Shown one piece after another: positions 50,651-59,408 of a stretch of 64,000 bases of DNA (within the stretch, counting starts at the first letter, position 1; the number at the start of each line of letters is the position of its first letter). The position numbers and the translations under genes are program-made. The notes below the pieces were generated by a model. That model saw only the letters and a program-made list of their open reading frames with translations, did not search any database and was not told where the DNA came from. The stretch covers positions 496,001 through 560,000 of the forward strand of contig NZ_JAKRKC020000003.1 in NCBI RefSeq assembly GCF_022664455.2. Direction: 5' to 3'. The DNA comes from Actinomadura luzonensis. Lineage in GTDB: Bacteria; Actinomycetota; Actinomycetes; Streptosporangiales; Streptosporangiaceae.

Positions 50651-51370
50651 TCACGCCGTGGAGACCACCTGGAAGGCCTCGGCGTAGCGGCCGGGGCCGA
50701 GGCCGGCCTGCTCGGCCCAGGCGGCGAAGCGGCTCTTGACGTTCTCGGCGAACCCCTCCACGTGCGCCACCTGGCTCACGTGCGCCTGAAGGGCGGCGAG
50801 CTTGCGGTCGATGACGTCCGTGATGTCCACCCAGTGGTCGGGGGACGAGCCGCCGGTCAGCCAGACCTCGCGGACGGTCCACGCCTCCAGGCCCTCCTCC
50901 AGCAGCAGCTCGGGGTAGGCGTACGGGTTGCGGGCGTCGGGGTAGACGGCGTCCAGGGTGGCGCCGCCGACGGCGCGGTGGTCGGGGTGGCTCGGGGCGA
51001 TGAAGCGGTAGTTGCGGTCGGGGTGGTGGGTGAGCACGAGGTCGGGACGCACCTGGCGGATCACGCGGGCGATGGAGCGCCGCAGCTCCAGCGACTGCAC
51101 CACCTGACCGTCGGGGTAGCCGAGGAAGCGCACGTCCGTCACGCCCACCGCCTTGGCGGCGGCGCGCTGCTCGGCGCGGCGCAGCTCGGCCATGCCCGTG
51201 TTGTCCAGGGTGCGCTCGTTGCCGCCCGCGTCGCCGTCCGTGACCAGCAGGTACGTGACCTCCACGCCCCGGTCCGCGAAGAGCGCCACGCTCCCCGCCG
51301 AGCCGAAGTCGACGTCGTCGGGATGCGCGGTGACGACGAGCACCCGGTTGATCTCGGCCTCCGGCAGCAT
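50651..51370 (-). CDS. PIG-L/LmbE family deacetylase
   Basis: A 239-aa zinc hydrolase of the GlcNAc-deacetylase superfamily. Zinc motif VTAHPDDVDFGSAG is near residue 12-25 and the distal His is in HPDRNYRFIAPSHPDHRAVGG near 115-135. ATG at 51370 follows AGGAGA. Family members include MshB and mycothiol S-conjugate amidase, which are longer and have further signatures, so this is a generic member with unknown substrate. It converges with the CPBP gene and diverges from pcrA. Confidence 0.85.
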   Translation of the reverse strand: MLPEAEINRVLVVTAHPDDVDFGSAGSVALFADRGVEVTYLLVTDGDAGGNERTLDNTGMAELRRAEQRAAAKAVGVTDVRFLGYPDGQVVQSLELRRSIARVIRQVRPDLVLTHHPDRNYRFIAPSHPDHRAVGGATLDAVYPDARNPYAYPELLLEEGLEAWTVREVWLTGGSSPDHWVDITDVIDRKLAALQAHVSQVAHVEGFAENVKSRFAAWAEQAGLGPGRYAEAFQVVSTA

Positions 51371-51476
51371 GGCTCTCCTTCCGAGCTCGACAATCGTTCT
51401 CCTGAGGAGGAGAACCGGCACCCGGCGGACGGCATTCCGGGCGCCGTTTGTCGGTGGAGCGTCTTAACCTAGGTGG

Positions 51477-53744
51477 GTGCCGACCCAAGTCTCTGTTGAC
51501 CACCCCTTGCTCGACGGCCTCAACCCGCAGCAGCGCGAGGCCGTGATCCATCATGGCAGCCCGCTGCTCATCGTGGCGGGAGCGGGGTCGGGCAAGACTA
51601 GGGTGCTCACCCACCGCATCGCCTACCTGCTGGCCGAGCGCGACGTGCACCCGGGCGAGATCCTGGCGATCACGTTCACCAACAAGGCCGCCAAGGAGAT
51701 GAAGGAGCGCATCGACAAGCTCATCGGGCCGCGCTCGCGGGCCATGTGGGTGATGACGTTCCACAGCGCGTGCATGCGCATCCTGCGGCGCGAGGCCAAG
51801 CGGCTCGGGTTCCCCTCCAGCTTCTCGATCTACGACCAGGCCGACTCGCAGCGGCTGATGGCGATGGTCTGCCGCGAGATGGACCTCGACCCCAAGCGCT
51901 ACCCGCCGCGCTCGTTCTCGGCGCAGGTCAGCAACTTCAAGAACGAGCTGATCGACTACGAGACGGCGCTCGACAAGGCGGGCTCGCACCTGGAGAAGAC
52001 GCTCGCGCAGGCCTACAAGTCGTACCAGCTGAAGCTGACCGAGGCCGGCGCGATGGACTTCGACGACATCATCATGAACACGGTGACGTTGTTCCAGCTC
52101 TTCCCGGAGGTCGCCGAGCACTACCGGATGCGCTTCCGGCACGTGCTGGTCGACGAGTACCAGGACACCAACCACGCCCAGTACGTCCTGATCAGGGAGC
52201 TGGTGGGGCATCCCGAGCTGCGCACGGCCGACGGCGAGCAGGTGCGCTCCGGGGCCGACCAGTCCGAGCTGTGCGTGGTGGGCGACGCCGACCAGTCCAT
52301 CTACGCCTTCCGCGGCGCGACGATCCGCAACATCCTGGAGTTCGAGCGCGACTACCCCGACGCCCGCACGATCCTGCTGGAGCAGAACTACCGCTCCACC
52401 CAGAACATCCTGGCCGCGGCCAACGCCGTCATCGCCCGCAACGAGTCGCGCAAGCCGAAGAACCTCTGGTCCGACCAGGGCGACGGCCCCAAGATCGTCG
52501 GCTACGTCGCCGACAACGAGCACGACGAGGCCATGTTCGTGGCCCAGGAGGTCGACCGGCTGAGCGACGAGGAGGACGTCAAGCCGGGCGAGGTGGCGGT
52601 CTTCTACCGCACCAACGCGGCCTCCCGGGTGTTCGAGGAGATCTTCATCCGCACCGGGCTGCCGTACAAGGTGGTCGGGGGCGTGCGCTTCTACGAGCGC
52701 AAGGAGGTCAAGGACCTGCTGGCCTACCTGCGGGTGCTGGCCAACCCGGGCGACGTGGTCTCGCTGCGGCGCATCCTCAACGTGCCCAAGCGGGGCATCG
52801 GCGAGCGGGCCGAGGCGATGGTGGAGGCGCTGGCCTCGCGCGAGCGCATCACGTACTGGGAGGCGCTGCGCCGGGCCGACGAGGCGTACGGCATGGCCAC
52901 GCGCTCGCTCAACGCGGTGCGCGAGTTCGTCGCGATGCTGGAGGAGCTGATGGCCAAGGCGGCGGGCGTGCCGCCGTCGGCGCTGGCCGAGGAGGTGCTG
53001 GTGGCCACCGGCTACCGCGCCGAGCTGGAGGCGTCGGAGGACCCGCAGGACGAGTCCCGCCTGGAGAACCTCAACGAGCTGATCTCGGTGGCCTCGGAAT
53101 TCGAGGAGGCCAACCCGGAGGGCACGCTGGTGGAGTTCCTGGAGCAGGTGTCGCTGGTGGCCGACGCCGACCAGATCCCCGACTCCGACGGCGGCCAGGG
53201 CGTCGTCACGCTGATGACGCTGCACACCGCCAAGGGGCTGGAGTTCCCGGTGGTGTTCCTGACGGCGATGGAGGACGGCGTGTTCCCGCACGTCCGCTCG
53301 CTCGGCGAGCCGAAGGAGCTGGAGGAGGAGCGGCGGCTGGCCTACGTCGGCATCACGCGGGCGCAGAAGCGGCTCTACCTGACGCGGGCGGCGGTGCGCA
53401 GCTCGTGGGGGTCGCCGTCGTTCAATCCCGCCTCGCGCTTCGTCAACGAGGTGCCGGGCGCGCTCATCGACTGGCGTACGGACCCGGAGAAGTCGGCGTG
53501 GAGCGCCGCCACCCGCAGGGAGCCCGCGCGACCGGCGCCGGCCAGGAGCGGCGGGGCCGGCGGGGCCGGCGGGCGCAAGGTGCCGTCGTTGTCGCCGGGC
53601 GACCGGGTGACGCACGACCAGTTCGGGCTGGGCACGGTGGTGTCGGTGGACGGCGTGGCCGAGCGGACCAAGGTCAAGGTCGACTTCGGCAGCGGCGGGG
53701 AGAAGACGTTGCTGCTGGCGTACGCGCCGCTGGAGAAGCTGTGA
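51477..53744 (+). CDS. pcrA: ATP-dependent DNA helicase PcrA/UvrD
   Basis: A 755-aa superfamily 1A 3'-5' helicase in nucleotide excision repair and replication-transcription conflict. Motifs in order: LNPQQREAV (Q), AGAGSGKTRVLTHR (I), ITFTNKAAKEM (Ia), VLVDEYQDTN (II), VVGDADQSIYAFRGA (III), LEQNYRST (IV), MTLHTAKGLEFPVVFLT (V) and YVGITRAQKRLYLTRA (VI). The C-terminal Tudor-like end (GDRVTHDQFGLGTVVSVDG) that contacts RNA polymerase is present. GTG start at 51477 with only a weak ribosome site. Confidence 0.95.
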   Translation: MPTQVSVDHPLLDGLNPQQREAVIHHGSPLLIVAGAGSGKTRVLTHRIAYLLAERDVHPGEILAITFTNKAAKEMKERIDKLIGPRSRAMWVMTFHSACMRILRREAKRLGFPSSFSIYDQADSQRLMAMVCREMDLDPKRYPPRSFSAQVSNFKNELIDYETALDKAGSHLEKTLAQAYKSYQLKLTEAGAMDFDDIIMNTVTLFQLFPEVAEHYRMRFRHVLVDEYQDTNHAQYVLIRELVGHPELRTADGEQVRSGADQSELCVVGDADQSIYAFRGATIRNILEFERDYPDARTILLEQNYRSTQNILAAANAVIARNESRKPKNLWSDQGDGPKIVGYVADNEHDEAMFVAQEVDRLSDEEDVKPGEVAVFYRTNAASRVFEEIFIRTGLPYKVVGGVRFYERKEVKDLLAYLRVLANPGDVVSLRRILNVPKRGIGERAEAMVEALASRERITYWEALRRADEAYGMATRSLNAVREFVAMLEELMAKAAGVPPSALAEEVLVATGYRAELEASEDPQDESRLENLNELISVASEFEEANPEGTLVEFLEQVSLVADADQIPDSDGGQGVVTLMTLHTAKGLEFPVVFLTAMEDGVFPHVRSLGEPKELEEERRLAYVGITRAQKRLYLTRAAVRSSWGSPSFNPASRFVNEVPGALIDWRTDPEKSAWSAATRREPARPAPARSGGAGGAGGRKVPSLSPGDRVTHDQFGLGTVVSVDGVAERTKVKVDFGSGGEKTLLLAYAPLEKL

Positions 53745-53749
53745 CGAAA

Positions 53750-53792
53750 GGGGCGCGCCGCCGGCGTCCAGGAGCTGCCGACGGCGCGCCCC
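53750..53792. terminator. Terminator between pcrA and the L,D-transpeptidase gene
   Basis: GGGGCGCGCCG (53750-53760) pairs with CGGCGCGCCCC (53782-53792) with a 21-base loop. It lies six bases after the pcrA stop and 15 bases after the stop of the convergent gene, so it can terminate both. Confidence 0.65.
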
Positions 53793-53807
53793 TCACCGCT
53801 CACCGGG

Positions 53808-54806
53808 TCAGGAGAGGGCGCTGCCCTTCTTCCACTGGCTGTAGCTGAGCTGCCAGTAGCTCCAGCCGTTGTTCCACTGCAGCTTGCGCTTGGTGCCGGT
53901 GATCTTGACGACGTCGCCGCGCTGGGCGAGGTTGTAGAACCACTTGGCGCCGGCGGGGGTGGCGCGGACGCAGCCGTGGCTCTGGTTGGAGCGCCCGAGG
54001 TACTGGTAGTAGCCGGCGCTCTGGTGGACGTACTCGCCGCTGTCGGAGATCCGCACGGCCCACGGGATCTCCTCCTTGTAGTAGCGGGGGTCCTTCGGGT
54101 CCGTCACGCCCATCCAGGACGAGGTCATGGTCTCCACGGACTTCTTGCCCATGGTGAGGTGGGTGCCGCTGGTGGTGAGGTAGACGTCCACGCCGCCGCG
54201 CATGAGCCCGCCGCGACCGGCGCTGATCGGGATCTTCTTGGCCAGCTTGCCGTTGCGGTAGACCTTCATCACGTGCTTCTTGGTGTCGACGAGCGAGATG
54301 TTCTGCGCGCCGACGGCGAAGCGACGGGAGACGTCCTTGCCGCCGGTGTTGCCGGGCAGCTCCGACAGCCGCGCCGTGAACAGCACCTTCTGGTACGGCT
54401 TCCAGTACGCCTTCGTCCGGTAGATGACCTTGCGCGCCGAGACCCACCGCCAGGCGCCCTCGTTGGGCTTGTCGGACTCCACCTGCAGCAGGGCCTCGAC
54501 CGTCGCGCGGTCCTTGGTCTTCACGTCACGGTCGAACGTGACGATGATCGGGAAACCGACGCCCACCTTCTCGGTCTTCTCCCCCATGGGGGTGATGTCC
54601 GCGATCTCCAGCTTGACCTTCCGCGGGGCCTTGGCCGCGGCGGCCGGGGTGGCGGCCGGGGTGGTGGTGGCCGCGACGGGGACGGCGGCCTGGGTCTGAG
54701 GGGCGGCCATGGCCTGGCCTTGCGGGATGGGGGCGATTTCCGCCGCACAGGCCGTCGCCACGACCAGTGCGAGCAACGCCGGAATCATCCGGGTGACGCG
54801 CTTCAA
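53808..54806 (-). CDS. L,D-transpeptidase (YkuD), exported
   Basis: A 332-aa wall cross-linking enzyme that makes 3-3 bonds between stem peptides. An export signal (MKRVTRMIPALLALVVATACA) may carry an imperfect lipobox. A Pro/Ala/Thr spacer reaches about residue 60, an Ig-like domain follows (VGFPIIVTFDRDV, KVIYRTKAYWKPYQKVLF), and the YkuD domain carries HQSAGYYQYLGRSNQSHGCVRA with the catalytic Cys near 279. The C-terminal WNNGWSYWQLSYSQWKKG tail is aromatic-rich. Domain order matches mycobacterial Ldt proteins. It lacks beta-lactam-type PBP motifs. Confidence 0.9.
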   Translation of the reverse strand: MKRVTRMIPALLALVVATACAAEIAPIPQGQAMAAPQTQAAVPVAATTTPAATPAAAAKAPRKVKLEIADITPMGEKTEKVGVGFPIIVTFDRDVKTKDRATVEALLQVESDKPNEGAWRWVSARKVIYRTKAYWKPYQKVLFTARLSELPGNTGGKDVSRRFAVGAQNISLVDTKKHVMKVYRNGKLAKKIPISAGRGGLMRGGVDVYLTTSGTHLTMGKKSVETMTSSWMGVTDPKDPRYYKEEIPWAVRISDSGEYVHQSAGYYQYLGRSNQSHGCVRATPAGAKWFYNLAQRGDVVKITGTKRKLQWNNGWSYWQLSYSQWKKGSALS

Positions 54807-54927
54807 GGGGGTTACTCCTGGACTAAGTGCTCATCTACTACCTCTCTGTGTGACAACTGAGAAGGGTGATTCGTAGGCAGCCTGACGATAACTATCCTGT
54901 AACGGTCCAAATGGGGCCGAATCGGCC

Positions 54928-55560
54928 TCAGACCAGGCGGCGCGCGGTGGCCCAGCGGGACAGCTCGTGGCGGTTGGAGAGCTGCAGCTTGCGCAGGACG
55001 GACGACACGTGCGTCTCCACCGTCTTCACCGAGATGAACAGCTCCTTGGCGATCTCCTTGTACGCGTACCCGCGCGCGATCAGCCGCAGCACCTCCCGCT
55101 CGCGCTGCGTCAGCGAGTCGAGCTCGGGGTCGATCGAGGGCGCCTCGGAGGAGGCGAACGCGTCCAGCACGAACCCCGCCAGCCGCGGCGAGAACACCGC
55201 GTCGCCGTCGGCCACCCGCCGGATGGCGTCGGTCAGCTCCTTGCCGCTGATGTTCTTGGTGACGTAGCCGCGCGCGCCGCCGCGGATGACGCCGATGACG
55301 TCCTCGGCGGCGTCGGAGACCGACAGCGCGAGGAAGCGCACCTGCGACCCGGCGCCGAGCACCCGGCGCAGGACCTCCTGGCCGCCGCCGCCCGGCATGT
55401 GCACGTCCAGCAGGACGACGTCCGGCTGGAGCTCGGAGATGGCCTTGACGGCCGACTCGACGTCCTCGGCCTCGCCCACGACCTCGATCGAGTCGCCCAG
55501 CTCGGCCCGCACGCCGGAGCGGAAGAGCCGGTGATCGTCGACGATCAGCACGCGCGTCAT
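54928..55560 (-). CDS. NarL/LuxR-type response regulator
   Basis: A 210-aa regulator with an N-terminal receiver (D8/D9 acidic pocket, phosphoacceptor D52 in LLDVHMP, T/S near 80, K102) and a C-terminal LuxR helix-turn-helix (about 145-205; LTQREREVLRLIARGYAYKEIAKELFISVKTVETHVSSVLRKL). Its ATG overlaps the kinase stop by four bases (ATGA), marking a cognate pair. The pair is divergent from a PspC/LiaF-like gene, so cell-envelope stress is the likely theme. Confidence 0.93.
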   Translation of the reverse strand: MTRVLIVDDHRLFRSGVRAELGDSIEVVGEAEDVESAVKAISELQPDVVLLDVHMPGGGGQEVLRRVLGAGSQVRFLALSVSDAAEDVIGVIRGGARGYVTKNISGKELTDAIRRVADGDAVFSPRLAGFVLDAFASSEAPSIDPELDSLTQREREVLRLIARGYAYKEIAKELFISVKTVETHVSSVLRKLQLSNRHELSRWATARRLV

Positions 55561-56771
55561 TCTTTCTCCACCTTCATCGTCAACATCACTTCGGTGCCCT
55601 CGCCCGGCTCCGTACGGATCCGGGCCGAGCCCCCGTGCCGTTCCATTCTGCCGATGATGGACTCCCTGATGCCCATCCGGTCGAGTGGCACCGCGTCGAG
55701 GTCGAAGCCCTTGCCACGATCCTTCACGAAAACCGTGACTTCTTCACCCTCCACTTCTGCATATACGGATATCGACGCGCTCTCGGAGTACTTCGCCGCG
55801 TTGACCATCGCCTGGCGGGCCGCCTTCATCATGGCACCGAGACGGCCGCCCGAGTCGAAGGGCACGTCGCCGACGCACACCACCTCGATCGGCACGCCGT
55901 GCGCGTCCTCCTCCTCGGCCGCGATCCGGCGCACGGCCGCCGCCACCGTCGCGTCGGCGTCCTGGGCCGGCTGGTAGAGCCAGTTGCGCAGCTCGCGCTC
56001 CTGCGAGCGGGCCAGGCGGGTCACCTCGCGCGAATCGTGCGCGACCCGCTGGATCAGCGTCAGGGTGTGCAGCACCGAGTCGTGCACCATGGCCGCGACC
56101 TCGGCGCGCTCCTCCTGCCTGATGCGCTCCCGCCGTTCGAGCTGGAGCTCCTTCCACAGGCCGGCCAGCCACGGCGCGGCGATGACCGCCAGGCCGCCGA
56201 CCACCACCACGGTGAACAGCAGCCCCGGCCGCGCCTGCGCCAGCTCGCCCTGCGAATACAGGAACCCGGCCGCGCCGATCACCACCAGCCCGACGCCGAG
56301 CAGCGTGCGCACGCGGTTCTTCCTGATGCTGAGCGCCGCCCCGCTCATCCAGCTCCTGCGGCGCTCCGGGTCGGCCTGCTGCCACAGGATCAGCGCGCCG
56401 ATGCCGCCCACCGCGAACGGCAACATGCCGATGCCGCCCGCCGAGGCCCCCGTCAGCCAGCCGAACGCGGCCAGCGCCACCCCGATCGCGGTGAACGCGG
56501 CGAGCTGGCTCCAGTCGCGCTGCGGCGGCTGCCCCTCGTACGGCTGCCGCGGCGTGATCATCCACAGCACGGCGTAGGCGACCATGCCGACCCCGTCCAC
56601 CACGCTGAGCAGCACGAACATCAGCCTGATCACCACGGGATCGAGCTTGAGCTGCGCGGCCAGCCCCTGGGCCACCCCGCCGAGCAGGCGGCCCTCCATC
56701 GGGCGCATCATCCGCCGGTACGGCGCGTCCCCGCCGGTGCCCGGCTCGGCGAGTGTCTTCTGGTCAGCCAT
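55557..56771 (-). CDS. PspC-domain sensor histidine kinase (HisKA_3 type)
   Basis: A 404-aa membrane kinase. An N-terminal PspC domain (about 22-75; GRLLGGVAQGLAAQLKLDPVVIRLMFVLLSV) precedes several membrane helices (60-72, 88-130, 155-175, 183-205). The dimerisation/phosphoacceptor part has H230 in AAMVHDSVLHTLTLIQ. The ATPase domain has the N-box AMVNAAKYSES, G1 DRGKGFD and a closing G2 loop (GGSARIRTEPGEGTEV). ATG at 56771 with a longer frame not favoured. The PspC-kinase design is common in actinomycete envelope-stress systems. Confidence 0.92.
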   Translation of the reverse strand: MADQKTLAEPGTGGDAPYRRMMRPMEGRLLGGVAQGLAAQLKLDPVVIRLMFVLLSVVDGVGMVAYAVLWMITPRQPYEGQPPQRDWSQLAAFTAIGVALAAFGWLTGASAGGIGMLPFAVGGIGALILWQQADPERRRSWMSGAALSIRKNRVRTLLGVGLVVIGAAGFLYSQGELAQARPGLLFTVVVVGGLAVIAAPWLAGLWKELQLERRERIRQEERAEVAAMVHDSVLHTLTLIQRVAHDSREVTRLARSQERELRNWLYQPAQDADATVAAAVRRIAAEEEDAHGVPIEVVCVGDVPFDSGGRLGAMMKAARQAMVNAAKYSESASISVYAEVEGEEVTVFVKDRGKGFDLDAVPLDRMGIRESIIGRMERHGGSARIRTEPGEGTEVMLTMKVEKE

Positions 56772-56884
56772 AACACCGTCATCGTCACACGCCGGGGGCG
56801 AACCGGGCATCAGGGAACGACCCCCGGGTCGGGTCAGGGGTGTCCCGGATGCGGGCGGCGGGCCGGTGGGGCCACGATGGTGAC

Positions 56885-57724
56885 ATGACAGAAGCTCCGC
56901 CCAGGGAACCGGCCGCTCCCCCCACCGTACTGCGACGCAGCGGCGAGGGGCGCATTCTCATGGGAGTGTGCGCGGGCCTCGGGCGGCACACGGGCATCGA
57001 CCCGGTGGTGTTCCGGGTGGCGTTCGCCGTGCTGCTCCTCGGGTCCGGGGTGGGGCTCTTCCTGTATATCGCGGCCTTCCTGCTGATGAAGGAGCCCGAC
57101 GGGAGCCCGGGCCTCATCGAGCAGTGGACCCGGCGCGACTTCGACGCCGAGACCGTGATGGCGCTGCTGACGGCGGTGCTCGGGTTCGGGCTGGGCCTCA
57201 ACCTGGCCACGGTCTGGATCGACGCCGGGACGCTGGTGGTGGGCGTGTTCCTGGCGGTGTCGCTGCTGGCGGCGCACGCCAACGGGATCGACCTGCTGGG
57301 GCTGGCCCGGTCGATGCCCGAGCGGCTGAGCCGCCGGGCCACGGGCGAGCGGCCCGCCCCCTCCTACGCGAGCCACGAGCCGGCTCCCTCGGTGCACCCG
57401 GCCGCGTACGCGACGCCCCCGGTGTCGCCGGCCGGGACACGCGTGCAGCCGGTGCCGGAGGCGGCCGGCGCGCCGGAGCCGGCGGCGCGGACCCGCGTCA
57501 ACGAGGCGCCGGCGGACGAGGCGGCCGCGGCGGCGGGCGCGACCGGGCCCGCGACCCAGGCCGCAGCCCAGGCGGGAGCGCCCGGTCAGGCAGGAGCGCC
57601 CGGTCAGGCAGGAGCCCCGCTCAGGGGGAGCGCCCGGCCAGGCCGGGGCAACGGGCCGCGGCGAGCCGGGCGGCGAGGGCGGCGAGGGCGAGCCGGGCGG
57701 CGAGGGCGAGGCGGGCGGCGGTGA
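56885..57724 (+). CDS. PspC-domain membrane protein, N-terminal part of a likely split gene
   Basis: A 279-aa frame. The PspC domain (about 15-75; EGRILMGVCAGLGRHTGIDPVVFRVAF) is followed by further membrane helices (80-140) and a Pro/Ala/Gly-rich linker. The frame ends in an implausible Arg/Gly run (RRAGRRGRRGRAGRRGRGG). Moving one base at the G5 run 57624-57628 instead continues the linker as GAPGQAGATGRGEPGGEG and runs open into the next frame. This and the following frame are probably one gene interrupted by a one-base frameshift. Confidence 0.7.
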   Translation: MTEAPPREPAAPPTVLRRSGEGRILMGVCAGLGRHTGIDPVVFRVAFAVLLLGSGVGLFLYIAAFLLMKEPDGSPGLIEQWTRRDFDAETVMALLTAVLGFGLGLNLATVWIDAGTLVVGVFLAVSLLAAHANGIDLLGLARSMPERLSRRATGERPAPSYASHEPAPSVHPAAYATPPVSPAGTRVQPVPEAAGAPEPAARTRVNEAPADEAAAAAGATGPATQAAAQAGAPGQAGAPGQAGAPLRGSARPGRGNGPRRAGRRGRRGRAGRRGRGGRR

Positions 57725-57728
57725 CGCC

Positions 57729-58640
57729 GTGACGGCCGAGCACCCCGTCCCGCCGCAGCGCCCCCGCGCGTACGAGCCCCGCCCCAGGACCGCCGTCGCC
57801 TACGGCGAGCCGTTCGCCCCCCAGGGCCCCTACCGCCCGCTCGACCCCGCCAGGCGCCCCGGCGGCCCTCCAGCCGGCCACCCTGTCAGCCACCCTGTCA
57901 GCCACCCTGTCGGCCACCCTGCCGGCGACCCCGGCCTGTCCGGTCCCGGCGGCTACTCGCCGTACGACCCGGCCCTGTACGGCCGCCCCGTCGTCACCCG
58001 GCGCCCGCAGCCCCGGCGCCGCCCCAAGTCGTTCATCGGCGCCATCACCCTGCTGCTGGCCATCATCATCGGAGGGATCGTCGTGGCGGTCCAGACCAGG
58101 TCCGCCGCCGGGGTGAGCCCCACCATCGTCGGCGGCGCGATGCTCATCACCATCGGCGCCGGCCTCCTCGTCGCGGCCTGGTGGGGGCGCGGCGCCGGGC
58201 TCGTGGCCGCGGGCGTCGTGGTGGCGCTCGCGGTGAGCGCCGGGTTCGTGCTGGGCGGCATGCCCCGCAACGTCGGCCCGTCCGAGTGGGCGCCGGGCAC
58301 GCTGACCGAGCTGGCCGCGACCCCCGTGTACGACGTCGGCGTCGGCGACGGCCGCCTCGACCTGTCGGAGCTGAAACTGTCACCGGGGACGGTCGCGACG
58401 GTCGAGGCCCGGGTCTCGGTCGGCACGCTGGAGGTCCTGGTGCCGCCCACGGTGCGGCTGGAGGTGCACGCCAGCAACCGGATCGGCGACATCAAGGTCG
58501 ACCAGTCGATCAGGGGCGGCGTGGACGTCCGGCTGGACAAGGTGCTGGAGCCGGAGACCGAGCCGGCCGGCAAGGTCTCGACGCTCGTGCTCAACCTGCG
58601 GGGCGGGCTCGGCGACATGGAGGTGCGGCGTGCCGCGTGA
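57729..58640 (+). CDS. LiaF-like membrane protein, C-terminal part of the likely split gene
   Basis: A 303-aa frame if it begins at GTG 57729; the same frame is open upstream to the suspected frameshift. It has a Pro-rich start with a 12-bp DNA repeat coding HPVS units (57884-57930), three membrane helices (about 100-185) and a beta-helical C-terminus (VYDVGVGDGRLDLSEL, VEARVSVGTLEVLVPPTVRLEVHA, GGLGDMEV) resembling the LiaF/YvqF envelope-stress domain. With the preceding frame it would form a PspC-LiaF protein divergent from its kinase. The 72-aa gene overlaps its end. Confidence 0.7.
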   Translation: MTAEHPVPPQRPRAYEPRPRTAVAYGEPFAPQGPYRPLDPARRPGGPPAGHPVSHPVSHPVGHPAGDPGLSGPGGYSPYDPALYGRPVVTRRPQPRRRPKSFIGAITLLLAIIIGGIVVAVQTRSAAGVSPTIVGGAMLITIGAGLLVAAWWGRGAGLVAAGVVVALAVSAGFVLGGMPRNVGPSEWAPGTLTELAATPVYDVGVGDGRLDLSELKLSPGTVATVEARVSVGTLEVLVPPTVRLEVHASNRIGDIKVDQSIRGGVDVRLDKVLEPETEPAGKVSTLVLNLRGGLGDMEVRRAA

Positions 58641-58848
58641 GATGAGCTCCCGCGAGGAGGGGCGGCCGCGCCGGGTCCACCGCACCGACTGGATGGCGCT
58701 GCTCAGCGGCGTGCTCTTCGTCGTCCTCGGGATCCTGGTGGTGACCCGGGCGATCGCGGACGCGCTGGTCCTGCTCGGTGTGCTGGTGCTCGGCCTGGCC
58801 TTCGCGGGCCTGATCGCGATCATCGCGCGGGCGGTCCGCGGTAAGTAA
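58630..58848 (+). CDS. Small two-helix membrane protein
   Basis: A 72-aa protein starting at GTG 11 bases inside the previous frame. A basic N-terminus (MSSREEGRPRRVHRTDW) is followed by two hydrophobic helices (MALLSGVLFVVLGILVV and ALVLLGVLVLGLAFAGLIAII). The overlap points to translational coupling with the LiaF-like protein, so it is probably a further member of the PspC/kinase system. No named family. Confidence 0.7.
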   Translation: MPREMSSREEGRPRRVHRTDWMALLSGVLFVVLGILVVTRAIADALVLLGVLVLGLAFAGLIAIIARAVRGK

Positions 58849-58925
58849 CCCTTGACCGGGCGAAACACGAGCGTAATTTCGGGTGTGTCCGCCTTTCCCC
58901 TGCTCCTTTCAGAGAGGGAGGACGT

Positions 58926-59408
58926 ATGCCCCGAATCTCCGTCACCGTGGACGGGATCGCCTACGAGGAGGACGTCGAGCCGCGGCTCCTCCTCGTCCAC
59001 CTACTACGAGACCGCCTCGGCAGGACCGGCACCCCGGTCGGCTGCGACACCAGCAACTGCGGCGCCTGCACGGTCATGCTGGACGGCAGGAGCGTGAAGA
59101 GCTGCTCGGTGCTGGCCGTCCAGGCCGACGGCTGCGAGGTCGTCACCATCGAGGGCCTCGGCGTCAACGGCTCGATGCACCCGATGCAGCGGGCCTTCCA
59201 CGAGGAGCACGCGCTGCAGTGCGGCTACTGCACGCCCGGCATGGTCATGGCCGCGATCGACCTGCTGCGGGACGATCCCGACCCGTCGGAGGAGACGATC
59301 AGGCAGGGCCTTGAGGGCAACCTGTGCCGGTGCACCGGCTACTGCAACATCGTCCGGGCCGTGCGCCGCGGCGCCCAGGAGATGGGACGGACGGTGAGCA
59401 CCCCGTGA
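58926..59408 (+). CDS. CO dehydrogenase-type small (2Fe-2S) subunit
   Basis: A 160-aa subunit holding two iron-sulfur clusters: plant-type GCDTSNCGACTVMLDG with the fourth Cys in KSCSVL, and the second cluster in CGYCTPGM with CRCTGYCNIV. It passes electrons from the molybdopterin site in the large subunit to FAD in the medium subunit. GTGA overlap with the next gene. Gene order here is small-large-medium, unlike the medium-small-large order of form I coxMSL. Confidence 0.92.
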   Translation: MPRISVTVDGIAYEEDVEPRLLLVHLLRDRLGRTGTPVGCDTSNCGACTVMLDGRSVKSCSVLAVQADGCEVVTIEGLGVNGSMHPMQRAFHEEHALQCGYCTPGMVMAAIDLLRDDPDPSEETIRQGLEGNLCRCTGYCNIVRAVRRGAQEMGRTVSTP

